64,000 bases of DNA from Sebastes aleutianus. Lineage: Eukaryota; Chordata; Actinopteri; Perciformes; Sebastidae. A program made the translations under genes and the position numbers. Below the pieces are notes generated by a model, which worked only from the letters and a program-made list of their open reading frames with translations, was not told the DNA's origin and did not search any database. Below are positions 9,601 through 17,469 of this stretch, piece by piece (position 1 is the stretch's first letter; the number at the start of each line of letters is the position of its first letter). The stretch is from contig CAKAKS010000004.1 of assembly GCA_916700875.1 (NCBI GenBank), positions 14,280,534 through 14,344,533 of the forward strand. Direction: 5' to 3'.

Positions 9601-11964
9601 GCCAGCTTCCTTTTGGTTTCCTGACTTACGTCATTTTCGTGAACTTTGTTCTGCTCATGCCAATACTGCTGGTGAACCTGATGGTAAGTCAGCCTGTTGT
9701 GTCTATTTTCATTGATCCCTTACATGCATTACAGTAGTTGCTACTTTTGAATTGCTGAACAAATGACAGCAATGTTTCTTATTAGTTTCTGCTTGTGTCG
9801 TAGATCGGTCTAGCTGTTGGAGACATTGCCGAAGTACAAAGAAATGCTGCCCTCAAAAGAATAGGCATGCAGGTATGTATGGAAATAGCTTGTCTTTTCC
9901 TAGAGCTTTTTTTAATGTATGTAGCATTTTCAAAACTTGGAAGATTTTGTATCTTTTATCCTGCTCATTCTGTGTATACTTAACGGACAAATAACCAGAA
10001 AGAACAGTAGATGATGTTGTGATGTTTAGTCCCTGAGGCCTATTTACAAGTAGACTTGGAACATAGACATGTGAAATATAATATATTATATAATATTATT
10101 GGCAGGAGACTATTTACGGTAAGACCTCTATTCAAACTATCCCGAATATAGCTGTATGACTATTTAGATTTCAACACAAACACAGCCTGTAAAGTTATGG
10201 CAACATTATTTTTAGAAGTGACTAATGTAACAGATGTACTTAAGAATATAATGATAGAGTAATGATAGTTTGGTAACACTTTCTATGATGGCCATGTCTA
10301 TAATGCATTATAAACATACTTATAATGCATTATAATCTGCTTATAGCACTGTATGATTTTAGTCATAAGCTCTCGTAAAATATTCATAAATCTTTATAAC
10401 AATAATCATAAAGCATTTTATAATGACTTATAAGGTCAAGTATCATAATATTTCATAATAATTCAGATTTTTTTGCAAGTATCATAGTGTTTTATAATTC
10501 TCATAGTTGTAGTACATTATAATCTTTTAATAATACATTATAATCACTATTATAATGTATTATAATGTGATTTTAAGTTACTCCAAGTGGTCATTGTTTG
10601 CTTTAAGTAAAGTAAAAATTAATTTTACGAAGCTTTGTGCGTTGTTCTTGCTCAGATTTTTCACTTTACTTAAAGCAAGCAATGACCACTTAACTTGAAC
10701 TTAAACTTAAAGTTAGAATAATTTATAATCACATTATAAAAGTCTAATGTTACAAAAAGATTATAATGTATTACAACTATGAGAATTATAATACACTATG
10801 GTCCTTGCAAAAAAATGTCAGTGAGTGACTAGCAATTATGATACTTGATCTTATAAGTCATTATAACATGTTTTAGAATGTGTTATGATTATTGTTAAAA
10901 AGCATTATGGATATTTATGAGTGCTTATAACTCTTATTATACAGTGCTATAAGCAGATTATACTGTATTATATGTGTGTTTATAATGCATTATAGACATG
11001 GCCTTCATACAAAGTGTTACCGATATTTGTTTAGCATAATAATGTGTAACCTTTAGGTCGAACCAACCTCACCAAGAGGTTCCTCTTCAAAGTTGCACCT
11101 CTTGACTGAAAATCTGAATTTCTGACCCCAGATTGAGCTGCACACCGCTCTGGAAGACAAGCTGCCTTATTGGTTTATGAAGCGAGTCGACAAACCCACC
11201 CTCACCATCTATCCAAACCGCTGCTCCAGGGTATGCTCAAGACTTGCTAACAACAGATATATTGATTTGTCTTTGTAATTTACTTTGTAATTGTCAATTC
11301 CCTTTCTTAACCCTTTCCACTTGTGTTAACAGAACTTTATAAGGCATCTGATCACAGGTGAGGACCACACAAATGATGTCTGGAATCGTCTGCAGGTCAA
11401 ATCACAGAACTGCACCATGGTGGAAAATGAGCTCAAAAAGCAGAAGCGCAGGTAAAAGATTATGGAATTGTTTGGAATTATTACTTCAAATACAATGAAG
11501 TACCATAAGGAATGCAACAACTATGGTATATCAAGCAATTTACTAATAGTAGTTTTTGATGCATGAGCGGCCCCTAGTGGTTTTAAAGAAATAAGGTCTG
11601 TCACCAGGTCACAGAAAGATGTGACTCGCTGTATTCCTTTTGTATAATAAGCTCATGGAGCCACTCAGTAGTATCGCCCTCAGAAAAAGCCTGATCATAA
11701 ATTAAGTTTAAATCTCCGAGCCACCCAAATTTGATGTTTTTCCTCCTCAGAATGAAAGAGGTGTCGGGCATGATGGAGAAGCAACACAACCTGCTGAAGC
11801 TCGTCATCCAGAAGATGGAGATCAGCTCAGAGGCCGACGAGTACGACGGCCCTGAGAACCTCAGACACAACGCGTGGCCGAGGATGAGTCAGGCGAAGCC
11901 AAGAGGACACAGCGTGTCGCGGTGGGTCCCACTGATGAAGGCCATCGAGTCCAAAAGGAGCTGA
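62..11964 (+). CDS. trpa1: TRPA1 cation channel, 3' part (19 exons, 5' end off window)
   Basis: Ankyrin-rich TRP cation channel of the plasma membrane that opens to irritants and, in many fish, temperature. Exons joined by GT-AG sites with consistent phase: 62-161, 246-346, 817-992, 2117-2281, 3203-3317, 3530-3696, 3855-3945, 4069-4128, 4219-4311, 6539-6609, 6757-6913, 7034-7123, 7924-8093, 8186-8315, 9501-9683, 9804-9872, 11132-11230, 11333-11451, 11751-11964. They give 2,370 nt, 789 codons plus TGA. Human TRPA1 has about 1,119 residues, so roughly the first 330 residues (about eight exons) lie left of the window. Order of parts: eight visible ankyrin repeats, pre-S1 linker, S1-S4, S5, pore helix and filter (residue ~585), S6, TRP-like helix, C-terminal coiled coil. 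Alignment to human TRPA1 is collinear almost throughout, which makes identity very secure. Whether it is the fish a or b paralogue cannot be decided here; linkage to msc suggests the b-type or single-copy locus. Confidence 0.97.
347..2116 (+). other. trpa1 introns flanking exon 817-992
   Basis: Two introns, 347-816 and 993-2116. I see no gene, no terminal inverted repeats and no long simple repeat in them. The last 200 bases are AT-rich and end in the pyrimidine tract of the acceptor at 2115-2116. Confidence 0.6.
2414..2992. mobile_element. Non-autonomous DNA transposon (TIR element) in trpa1 intron
   Basis: The left end AGACTGTATATAAAGATGG at 2414 is mirrored by CCATCTTTATATACAGTCT ending at 2992. 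Inside, a block of about 100 bases (gctccccaaaa..tgaagccaaaac..cttgatcgcc..ctggctggctgcagtatag..) occurs twice, near 2444 and 2839, so part of the element is duplicated. A related copy in the opposite orientation lies at 50,862-51,410. There is no coding capacity. The transposase superfamily is not decidable from the ends I can see. Confidence 0.7.
3055..3190. repeat. Interspersed repeat abutting a trpa1 exon
   Basis: The sequence tttagaggtcaaaactccag...ggagctttgacctcttcag...gttgtgccagaaatcccta is closely similar to 46,792-46,950. It contains an inverted pair (gaggtcaaaactccagcaac versus gttgccggagctttgacctc). It ends about 13 bases before the acceptor of the exon at 3203, so the upstream part of that acceptor is repeat-derived. 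Confidence 0.6.
3855..6609 (+). CDS. trpa1: trpa1 exons coding the pre-S1 linker
   Basis: Exons 3855-3945, 4069-4128, 4219-4311 and 6539-6609 encode residues ~276-379, the allosteric linker where electrophiles modify mammalian TRPA1. Aligned to human, the visible residues are RSP where human has KCP (Cys621), PETYK where human has PECMK (Cys633), LLDRC retaining Cys641, NSP where human has SCR (Cys651), and LQAPL where human has LQCPL (Cys665). NHPVCKKYLAMKW retains Cys703 and Lys710. The 2.2-kb intron 4312-6538 contains a MITE. The donor after 3945 is GTTTGC, weaker than the consensus GTRAGT. Confidence 0.94.
4470..5600. repeat. Probable retroelement-like remnant in trpa1 intron
   Basis: This stretch differs from the AT-rich intron around it. 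The part at about 5,150-5,590 is rich in caggaa/acacatgagagacacc-type sequence with a gcaggtgtgcataatcagcag segment, resembling the untranslated or LTR-like parts of fish retroelements, and it ends in gtgacag. I see no open reading frame of retroviral type, no clear terminal repeats and no target duplication. The assignment is weak and rests on general resemblance. Confidence 0.3.
5772..6306. mobile_element. piggyBac-like MITE, TTAA target site
   Basis: The ends are AGAGGACCTATTTTGC and, reverse-complemented from the right side, AGAGGACATATTATGC. Both are flanked directly by TTAA (5768-5771 and 6307-6310), the diagnostic piggyBac target duplication. It is 535 bases with no coding capacity. 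It shares an internal segment (acatgttctagtagaaac) with the element at 48,063-48,423, so the two belong to one family. Confidence 0.82.
6757..6913 (+). CDS. trpa1: trpa1 exon coding S1 and S1-S2 loop
   Basis: Residues ~380-432. It begins inside the W codon (TG|G). The hydrophobic stretch VLNMFMYLLGLLPLTHLIV is S1. The extracellular loop carries two N-glycosylation sequons (NIT in TLNITNTG and NIT in GHNITMV), matching the position of the two glycosylated asparagines known in mammalian TRPA1. Confidence 0.95.
7034..7123 (+). CDS. trpa1: trpa1 exon coding S2
   Basis: Residues 433-462, QSLFVSFCMIMVLVMNVYS followed by IVKEVVQMSQQ. The E and Q of KEVVQ correspond to human Glu788 and Gln791, two ligands of the intracellular calcium site at the S2-S3 turn. 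The acceptor and the donor (GTACTG) are acceptable, and phase is 0 on both sides. Confidence 0.95.
7124..7923 (+). other. trpa1 intron without visible elements
   Basis: An 800-base intron. I see no gene and no repeat with recognisable ends. The acceptor before 7924 (cactaaaag) has a purine-rich last few bases and is weaker than its neighbours. Confidence 0.55.
7924..8093 (+). CDS. trpa1: trpa1 exon coding S3 and S4
   Basis: Residues 463-519. RMNYFKDYSNQSDW corresponds to human RNYFMDISNVLEW, so the calcium-site Asn805 is kept and Glu808 is replaced by Asp. S3 (FSAVLSLLFVIPIM) and S4 (AVLSSWIGFLLYLQR) follow. The donor after 8093 is GTTCTG, which departs from consensus at +3 to +6. Reading through it would give AGG TTC TGA, a stop directly after S4. 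Confidence 0.95.
8186..8315 (+). CDS. trpa1: trpa1 exon coding S4-S5 linker and S5
   Basis: Residues 519-562. FEGIGIYVVMFWEIMRTLVR is the S4-S5 linker region and IVTLFLFLVLAFGLAFH is S5. The pair Ser873-Thr874 tied to menthol response in mammals reads Ile-Val here. The exon ends LMLNQ in phase 0 with a strong GTAGGA donor. Confidence 0.95.
8455..9055 (-). repeat. Old interspersed repeat split by a MITE
   Basis: The piece at about 8455-8582 (ctaagctaagccacctggct, ggtatcaatcttgtcatcta) and the piece at 8996-9055 (ctctcggcgagaaagc, tcccaaaatgttaaactatt) are the two halves of one repeat on the - strand. A related uninterrupted copy sits on the + strand at 32,796-32,965, where the same words run continuously. 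The insertion between the halves is described separately. Confidence 0.75.
8583..8995. mobile_element. PIF/Harbinger-like MITE, TAA target site
   Basis: The inverted ends AGGCCGTTACACACCAG and (right end reversed) AGGTCTTTACACACCAG match at 15 of 17 positions. They are flanked by TAA on both sides (8580-8582 and 8996-8998). A three-base TWA duplication is the mark of PIF/Harbinger transposons. Removing the element restores the host repeat exactly across the site, which confirms the boundaries. It is 413 bases with no transposase frame. Confidence 0.85.
9501..9683 (+). CDS. trpa1: trpa1 exon coding pore helix, filter and S6
   Basis: Residues 563-623. VMQTFVMMVGELNYQNNF is the pore helix and selectivity filter. 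Phe909 (A-967079 site in human) is kept, and the filter acid is Glu in GE where human has Asp915 in GD. S6 is VIFVNFVLLMPILLVNLM, running into the next exon. The donor is a perfect GTAAGT. Confidence 0.96.
9804..9872 (+). CDS. trpa1: trpa1 exon coding S6 end and TRP-like helix
   Basis: Residues 624-646, IGLAVGDIAEVQRNAALKRI, nearly identical to human IGLAVGDIAEVQKHASLKRI. It carries the intracellular gate and the helix that couples pore and linker. It has phase 0 on both sides and is only 69 bases. Confidence 0.96.
10272..11021. mobile_element. 750-bp fold-back (hairpin) DNA element
   Basis: It starts GGTAACACTTTCTATGATGG and ends with the near reverse complement CCTTCATACAAAGTGTTACC. The symmetry runs almost to the centre: gtggtcattgtttgctttaa near 10,587 is mirrored by ttaaagcaagcaatgacca near 10,670, leaving a loop of about 40 bases. 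Flanks GATAGTTT and GATATTTG agree at 6 of 8 bases, consistent with an old hAT-type 8-bp duplication. The arms contain many tataatgcattataa words. No coding capacity. Confidence 0.82.
11132..11964 (+). CDS. trpa1: trpa1 C-terminal exons and stop
   Basis: Exons 11132-11230, 11333-11451 and 11751-11964 (TGA 11962-11964). IELHTALEDKLPYWFMKRVD matches human VELHTSLEKKLPLWFLRKVD. ELKKQKRRMKEVSGMMEKQHN then LLKLVIQKMEISSEADE is the C-terminal coiled coil of the tetramer, where human reads EKQHELIKLIIQKMEIISE. The tail after it (about 42 residues, ending AIESKRS) is poorly conserved. Confidence 0.95.
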
Positions 11965-13514
11965 AGAGGATGAGACATATAAAACGTCTTAACCTAACAT
12001 TTTACAAAGTGAATTATCACATTATACAAGTATAGGTATAAATGGCATAATTATATGACTACTGCACAATGTAATTCCTTATATTAGTAAGATGTAGAAC
12101 TCATATCCGCTATATATATATTTATTGTAACAGTTAATTTAATGAAGTGCTTTTAACTGAGTTGCCTTGACTATTGTGTGCTTTGATACTGGATATTATT
12201 GTGAATGTTTTCATTATAGGCTGAAACATTAAGTCACACAGTCGGGACCCACTGATAAACAAATGTTTTAAGTCATTTTGTGGTATGCAGTGTTGCCATA
12301 CTTCTATTACCTGTTTCTGAAATGCTGTAATGTGTCTTTATGTGCAAGTTAGTTAGTTAAAAGTAAGTAAAAGATCTTAAAAGTTAAAGAAAATACTTGT
12401 TTTTTGAGACAGACAGAATTGCATATGAAATCTATACCAACATACCATTTTTAAATAGAAAAACTTCACAATGGTTGGTAAATTATTGCCACTCACCAGC
12501 TCCATGCTTCAGTGACAATCATGGGAATCATAAGAGGGTTGGGAGGGAAACAGAGCGAGGCCTCTGACATCATGAGCTTGCACCTGTCCCTCTGCCTCTC
12601 CAGCGCAGGGCCCCGATAGAGGTCACGACCCCTGAAAGTCTCTGCTGATAGACAAATGCTATAGCTCCCCCTTCAAGTCAAGTTTTAAGTGATATATATG
12701 ACTGTTGACCCTGAATTTAATTATTCCCAGGGCAAATACAATAACCATGTAGCCATCAATTACACTGATGTTTTGGACAATATTTTCTGCTTTTACTTGA
12801 GGAGCTACATCTACAGAATGACTAATGAGCTCACTTGTTTTTTTATCTCAACCAGCTTCTCGTTGACAGCAAATAAAGCAGCAGGTTGTGTCACATAGCC
12901 AATACCTTTTCATGTTGTGTAAAAAAAAAGATGACAGCTTATAAAACGAGAAGTAAATCAAGCAGCAGAATCCCTTAGCTTGCACCTTCAAGTGTGTCAG
13001 ACGGACGCACTGACAGGGGATGAGATGGCAGCCTGCCTGAAGCTCCGACTGTCTCACCAGCACAAGTGGAACTTAATATCTCAAACCTCATGACACATCC
13101 AAAGTGAAGTATCCCACCCAAGGTCCAGCTGATGTCAGGTCTTCTTGTGCAAACTGGAAGAGCGGGATTGTGGGGAAACATGGGAATGTGTCCTTGGATT
13201 AGGAAGCATTCTTGGTCTGTGAAAGAGGGAAATTTGAGCTGTGGAAAACCGCAGAACACTTTGACTTACATTTTGACGCTGACAATTTTTATTGGAACAT
13301 CATTATAAAGAGGTAATAAACAAGTTTAACAAGTTTTGAAAAGACTGAATATATTAGCAGTTTAATAAAGTTAGATTTGAGCCAGCATGTTGGAATAATT
13401 TACACATCATCCCGGGAACAGTTGGAGCAGAGTGGACTCAGGCTGTCTGAGGGGCAGGGGCGAAAAAAATGAAAAGGGCACCAGCTGCATGCGGTGGAGC
13501 ACCAGCACGCAGAA
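11965..13514 (+). other. trpa1 3' UTR and downstream intergenic DNA
   Basis: No coding exon seen. No AATAAA lies in the first several hundred bases after the stop; a canonical AATAAA occurs at 12872-12877, which would give a 3' UTR of about 0.9 kb, but earlier variant signals are possible. Positions 12,540-12,660 are locally GC-rich, non-repetitive and could be regulatory. There is nothing else distinctive. Confidence 0.4.
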
Positions 13515-14385
13515 GGTTTTCTAGCATACAGGGCAGCCTATGGCACTGCATCATGTTGCATCATTTTAATGCCACCCATTAGTGCACTGCATCTCGTTTT
13601 CTCCACTGGAAAGACACCCTAGAGGGCGCTTTATCATGTTTTTTCAACTGAAAGGACATCCTGGGCACTTTATCGTGTTTTATCTACCACAGGGGCATCT
13701 AAGAGGGCACTTAATACCGTTTTCTCCACTGGAAGGGCACCGTAAGGGGGACTTTATCATGTTTTCTCTACTGGAAAGACACCCTAGAGGGCACTTTATC
13801 ATGTTTTTATCACTGGAAGGACATCCTAGAGGGCACTTCATCGTGTTTTATCTACCACAGGGTCATCTAAGAGGGCACTTTATACCGTTTTTCTCCACTG
13901 GAAGGGCACCCTAGGGGGCACTTTATCATGTTTTCTCTACTGGAAAGACACCCTAGAGGACACTTTATCATGTTTTCACTACTGGAAGGACACCTTAGAA
14001 GGCACTTTATCATGTTTTCTCTACTGGAAAGACACCCTAGAGAGCACTTTATCATGTTTTATCTAACATAGGGGCATCTAAGAGGGCACTTTATACTGTT
14101 TTCTCTACTGGAAAGACACCCTAGAGGGCACTTTATCATGTTTTCTCTACTGGAAAGACACCCTCGAGAGCACTTTATCATGTTTTCTACACTGGAAGGC
14201 CATCCTAGAGAGCACTTTATCACGTTTTATCTACCATAGGGGCATCTAAGAGGGCACTTTATACCGTTTTCTCTACTGGAAGGGCACCCTAGGGGGCACT
14301 TTATTATGTTTTATCTATCATAGGGGCATCCAAGAGGGCACTTTTGCTGTGTTTCTTTCAAACACGGGGGCACCAAGGGGGGCCG
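13515..14385. repeat. 42-bp minisatellite with four-unit higher-order pattern
   Basis: About 18 clear units of 42 bases (core gttttctctactggaaagac...accctagagggcactttatcat) run from 13596 to 14350. Two decayed units precede them from about 13515 and a decayed one follows to about 14385. Units fall into four types, distinguished by ggaaagacaccctag, ggaaggacatcctag, accacaggggcatctaag and ggaagggcaccctaggggg. They follow one another in the same order for units 1-8 and again for 14-17. Because 42 is a multiple of three, open frames cross the array on both strands. Confidence 0.93.
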
Positions 14386-15660
14386 TCACCACCAGCGTGT
14401 TGAAGTACAGTTCAGCATGCAGCCCAGTGTAGAGTACAGTCGTTTTTTTTCTCTGTAGTGATCCTGGCATGGCCAACTACCAAAATCAAGCGTGCATCTC
14501 AGCTGCAGTTAGGTAATTCTTGGCAGAGTTTTGCTACAGTCATAAAAAAAAAATTCTAAATTTCACACATGTTATGTGGAGTAATAGCTAACAGGGACCT
14601 GGGATTTTCTGGGAATATCTTGAGCAAGTAAAGGGGGGGTTCCTGTAAGTACTGTATGGACCCAGACCTTTCCATTTATTCAGAGAAATCTTGCTCCCAC
14701 ACCTCCAAACTCCTTCCAGTTTTCTCCAAAGCTTGACTTACATTTTTGAACATATAGTGTACAATGTGCTTTTTACTTTGTGATGTTTGCAAATCTCACA
14801 GTCTACAACAGATATAATCCACACTCTCTGATCTTTATAGATGGATCCTCTATAGCTCTCAGAAAAGTTTGGAGGACATAAAAGAAATGCAAAAATAGCA
14901 AAGATGTACAGCGAAAAAAATGTTTGTATGGGAATGAAGATGGTGCCTCCTCGCCTCTGCCACACCCTTGTCATGCCAACGCTCCAGATGTCATGGGAAC
15001 CGATAACAGCTGGGGCCGGTGCACGCAGGCTGCGTGTGAAAGGCTGCTCCATCTGCAGAAACCCAATCCCTCTGTGAAACCAGCAAAAGGATTAGGCACT
15101 TTTGATAAGGTCCTCAAGACATTTCTATTACCAAAACACATCTGCGGAACCGACAAAGTTGGGGAAATGTTTACTATATAATGTGCATTTCCAAATGTTT
15201 CAAAGGATTGTGTGTATTATTATCATCAAGGAAGTTATGCCCTCTTGTAATATTAGATGCATTATCTCCGTTTGTCTCATTCTTAGAGTCATTTTTGCAA
15301 ATTTCACCTCCTAGTAGCCTAAGCCATTCATTTAACAGGCTTAATGTTATAATCAGGCTGCAGATGAGCAACTTGTGTCTTTAACAGTATACACAAGGAG
15401 ACAGAGATGTGGTCTTTACTGAGGTCATGGTGGTTTGGAGAAAAAAAGGGGAGGAGAAAATGTTCAGGAACAGATGCCAAGTCCAGGACACTTAAATTAG
15501 AGGGGTAGCTAAAGCAAGGAGGTTTTTAGAGAGAGCTGCAATTTCAAGACTTGACCTCAAGCAGTTGGTATTGTAGCATTGTCAAGTGGTGAAAAGAAGT
15601 TGCAGGGTTACCAAATGGGAATTTAATAGAGTTTTTTGACTCTCCAACCTTTTACTTTAA
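14386..15660. other. Intergenic DNA upstream of msc
   Basis: No gene or element with ends seen. The stretch 14,935-15,080 is GC-richer and non-repetitive, with GATAACAGCTGG (GATA word and CAGCTG E-box) at about 15,002; by position it is a candidate msc enhancer. This is inference only. Confidence 0.35.
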
Positions 15661-15675
15661 ATCTCATCAAGCTGA

Positions 15676-15682
15676 TATAAAT
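15676..15682 (+). promoter_or_regulatory. msc: TATA-like box of msc
   Basis: TATAAAT, 71 bases before the msc start codon, would place transcription start near 15,705. Two CAGGTG E-boxes follow at 15727-15732 and 15736-15741, just upstream of the ATG. No other TATA word lies in the proper range. Function is inferred from position. Confidence 0.45.
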
Positions 15683-15752
15683 CTACATATTCCAGTCACT
15701 GCTGTCCCTAAAGTGCCACTCACTCACAGGTGGCACAGGTGGAGCAGCAGCT

Positions 15753-16190
15753 ATGTCCACTGGCTCTGCTGCTGCAAGTGATGCTGAGGACTATGCTGAG
15801 ACATGCCACAACAGGAGGACTGCCACCTCGTTGGAGAGGAAGATCACCTGCTATAATAATCCGGACCGGTATTCGGATGAGGAGCTGGAGGATGACGGCG
15901 CAGAGGAGGAGGAAAGGATCGAGACACACGAGGTGCGTAAAGTCTCCAAAGCGCACCAGAGAGACGCGCGGCAGACGCAGAGGAACGCGGCCAACGCCAG
16001 AGAGAGGGCGCGGATGAGAGTGCTGAGCAAAGCCTTCTCCAGGCTCAAAACCAGCCTGCCCTGGGTACCAGAGGACACCAAGCTGTCCAAACTGGACACG
16101 CTGAGACTCGCCTCCAGCTACATCTCTCACCTGAGACAGCTCCTGCAGGAGGACCGCTTCGAGAAGAGCTTTGCGCACCCAGTCAACCTG
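15753..16190 (+). CDS. msc: msc exon 1 (bHLH domain)
   Basis: 146 codons from ATG to the donor GTATGA, holding the acidic stretch and the entire bHLH. Without splicing the frame would end after one more codon (GTA TGA), giving a 147-residue protein lacking the musculin tail. Confidence 0.95.
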
Positions 16191-17280
16191 GTATGATGAT
16201 ATAACTTGAGATGTTTTAAAGTGAAATATTTCAGTGTGTACTTCTAACAAATTACATAATAAAAAGTGGAAAAACACTTTAATAGTCTATAGCATGTTAT
16301 ACTGACCTCATAATAAACGCTTTGGGTTTATTTTTTATTTTTGTTTATTTTGTTTTGCACAATTTAAGACTATACAACATAACAAAAATAAATAAATGAA
16401 TAAAATACAGTGCAGGAAGAGGCAAAAAACCCACTGGGTTTATCTGAAGCCTCCACCTAGAGACAAGATTAATATAAAGAAATAATAGATTACATAATAG
16501 TGATAACAATCAATTAGGACAAGATATATATAATAACAACAATAACAATACAGTAAATATATCAAAAAATAACAATACAGTAAATATATCAAAAAGTGTG
16601 TGTTTCTTTACTGCTAAACCTGTTGTTCTTCAACCTGGTATGAAACTTGTTGAGAAGTTTTAAAGTGAAATATCTCCATATGGACTTCTAACAAATTACA
16701 TTTAAAAAATAGAAAAAAACACTTTAATAGTCTTTAGCATGTTATGCTGACCTTATTATATACATTTTCTTGAAAGGATAGGATATCCTCTTGAGATGTA
16801 GCATCTCATTTTCGAGGGGGTCCTAGATACACAAATACAAAAACACATACAGACAAAACAGCATTACATAACAAACACACACTGCAAATACACAGATACA
16901 GAGAGCTTGCTCACCGTCTCCAAACCCACACCCCCATCAGCCCTCTGTTGTTATACTAGAAAGATTTGATACAATGACCATATTTAAATTAATTTCATCA
17001 GCATAAAGAACAATTGCAACAGTTTGTCTTCAGTTTATATGTAGAAACTGAGGATCATAAGTACACACAAATTAAAAACATGTATTGGAATGACCTGCGT
17101 CCAACTTCTTTGAAAATTCTTGGGACAAAGAAAATGATAAATGTGTTGGGTGTGTTTCTTTACTGCTAAACCATGTTGTTTCTTTTGCTTTAACAGACTT
17201 GGCCCTTTATGATGACAGGCCGATCAGAGGACAGCCAAGACATCTCAGCCACTGTAAGACTATGTGGAGCAACAGCATAG
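15753..17280 (+). CDS. msc: Musculin, bHLH transcription factor (2 exons)
   Basis: Exon 1 is 15753-16190 and exon 2 is 17197-17280 (TAG 17278-17280), giving 173 residues. Musculin (MyoR/ABF-1) is a nuclear class II bHLH factor that pairs with E proteins on CANNTG sites and mostly represses, in branchiomeric muscle and other progenitors. The start MSTGS is the musculin N-terminus. Residues 41-54 are acidic (SDEELEDDGAEEEE). The bHLH spans about 76-130: basic region QRNAANARERARMRV, helix 1 LSKAFSRLKTSLPWV, loop PEDTKLSKLDTLRL and helix 2 ASSYISHLRQLL. The tail HPVNLTWPF and the end RLCGATA match the musculin-specific C-terminus (human RLCGTTA) and separate it from TCF21. It is shorter than mammalian musculin (about 206) because the glycine-rich N-terminal segment is absent. 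Splice AACCTG|gtatga...taacag|ACTTGG is in phase 0. Confidence 0.97.
16317..16590. repeat. Interspersed repeat in msc intron, copy 1
   Basis: An A/T-rich start is followed by gtgcaggaagaggcaaaaa and cccactgggtttatctgaag...cctccacctagagacaag, a block that resembles a common fish interspersed repeat. It ends in imperfect aacaatacagtaaatatatc tandem words (16,540-16,592). Termini and class are not resolved. Confidence 0.5.
16775..16900. repeat. Interspersed repeat in msc intron, copy 2
   Basis: The run gaaaggataggatatcctct...tgagatgtagcatctcattttc...gagggggtcctag followed by an acacata-rich stretch resembles the repeat near 47,140 (tttatttaactaggaaatca...ctttgagattaaaacctctttt). I read both as members of one fish repeat superfamily. 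Confidence 0.45.
17197..17280 (+). CDS. msc: msc exon 2 (musculin C-terminus)
   Basis: 27 codons plus TAG: TWPFMMTGRSEDSQDISATV then RLCGATA. Human musculin has TWPFVVSGR...RLCGTTA at the same place. The acceptor has a good pyrimidine tract (tgttgtttcttttgctttaacag, in two parts), and phase 0 matches exon 1. Confidence 0.95.
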   Translation, partial: TWPFMMTGRSEDSQDISATVRLCGATA

Positions 17281-17443
17281 GAAGGACTCCCCTCTTCAAA
17301 CCAACAGACAATATGAAACTCTCCTGTCCAGTGTCCATCTTTGGAAAGCTGTGGCTCAATATCTCCCCAAACAATGACTTTGAACTCCAACTGAACCTTT
17401 AATACACCGAGGATTGTCTATTTCAGAGCATGCCAGTTAGAAC

Positions 17444-17449
17444 AATAAA
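17444..17449 (+). terminator. msc: msc polyadenylation signal
   Basis: AATAAA 164 bases after the msc stop, followed by a T/G-rich stretch (acaagtttgttttcag, ttttcttgtgtgc) suited to cleavage about 15-25 bases on. It implies a short 3' UTR of about 190 bases. Confidence 0.75.
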
Positions 17450-17469
17450 GACTACAAGTTTGTTTTCAG

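Larger units (their letters stand above)
16184..17180 (+). repeat. Tandem duplication forming the msc intron
   Basis: Copy 1 (16184-16630) begins in the last bases of exon 1, and copy 2 runs from 16631 to about 17180. Matching landmarks: caacctggtatgatg / caacctggtatgaaa; cttctaacaaattaca at 16242 and 16686; cactttaatagtct...tagcatgttat at 16276 and 16720; tgtttctttactgctaaacc near 16600 and 17152. Copy 1 carries an extra block at about 16,317-16,590 and copy 2 one at about 16,775-17,100, so each copy received a different insertion. Confidence 0.85.

Noticed and set aside
13582..13914. 110-codon + strand frame and a 62-codon - strand frame with repeated peptide
   Set aside because: Both lie in the 42-bp minisatellite; the unit length is a multiple of three, so frames stay open without selection.
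13515..14385. Possible CRISPR-like array
   Set aside because: Units are contiguous with no unique spacers, differ at many positions, and the genome is a vertebrate.
11965..15752. An additional gene between trpa1 and msc
   Set aside because: No splice-consistent coding frames; the only long frames are in the minisatellite or are short and unconserved-looking.
15720..16277. 185-codon - strand frame over msc exon 1
   Set aside because: It is the antisense shadow of the GC-rich bHLH exon; the + strand protein matches musculin throughout.
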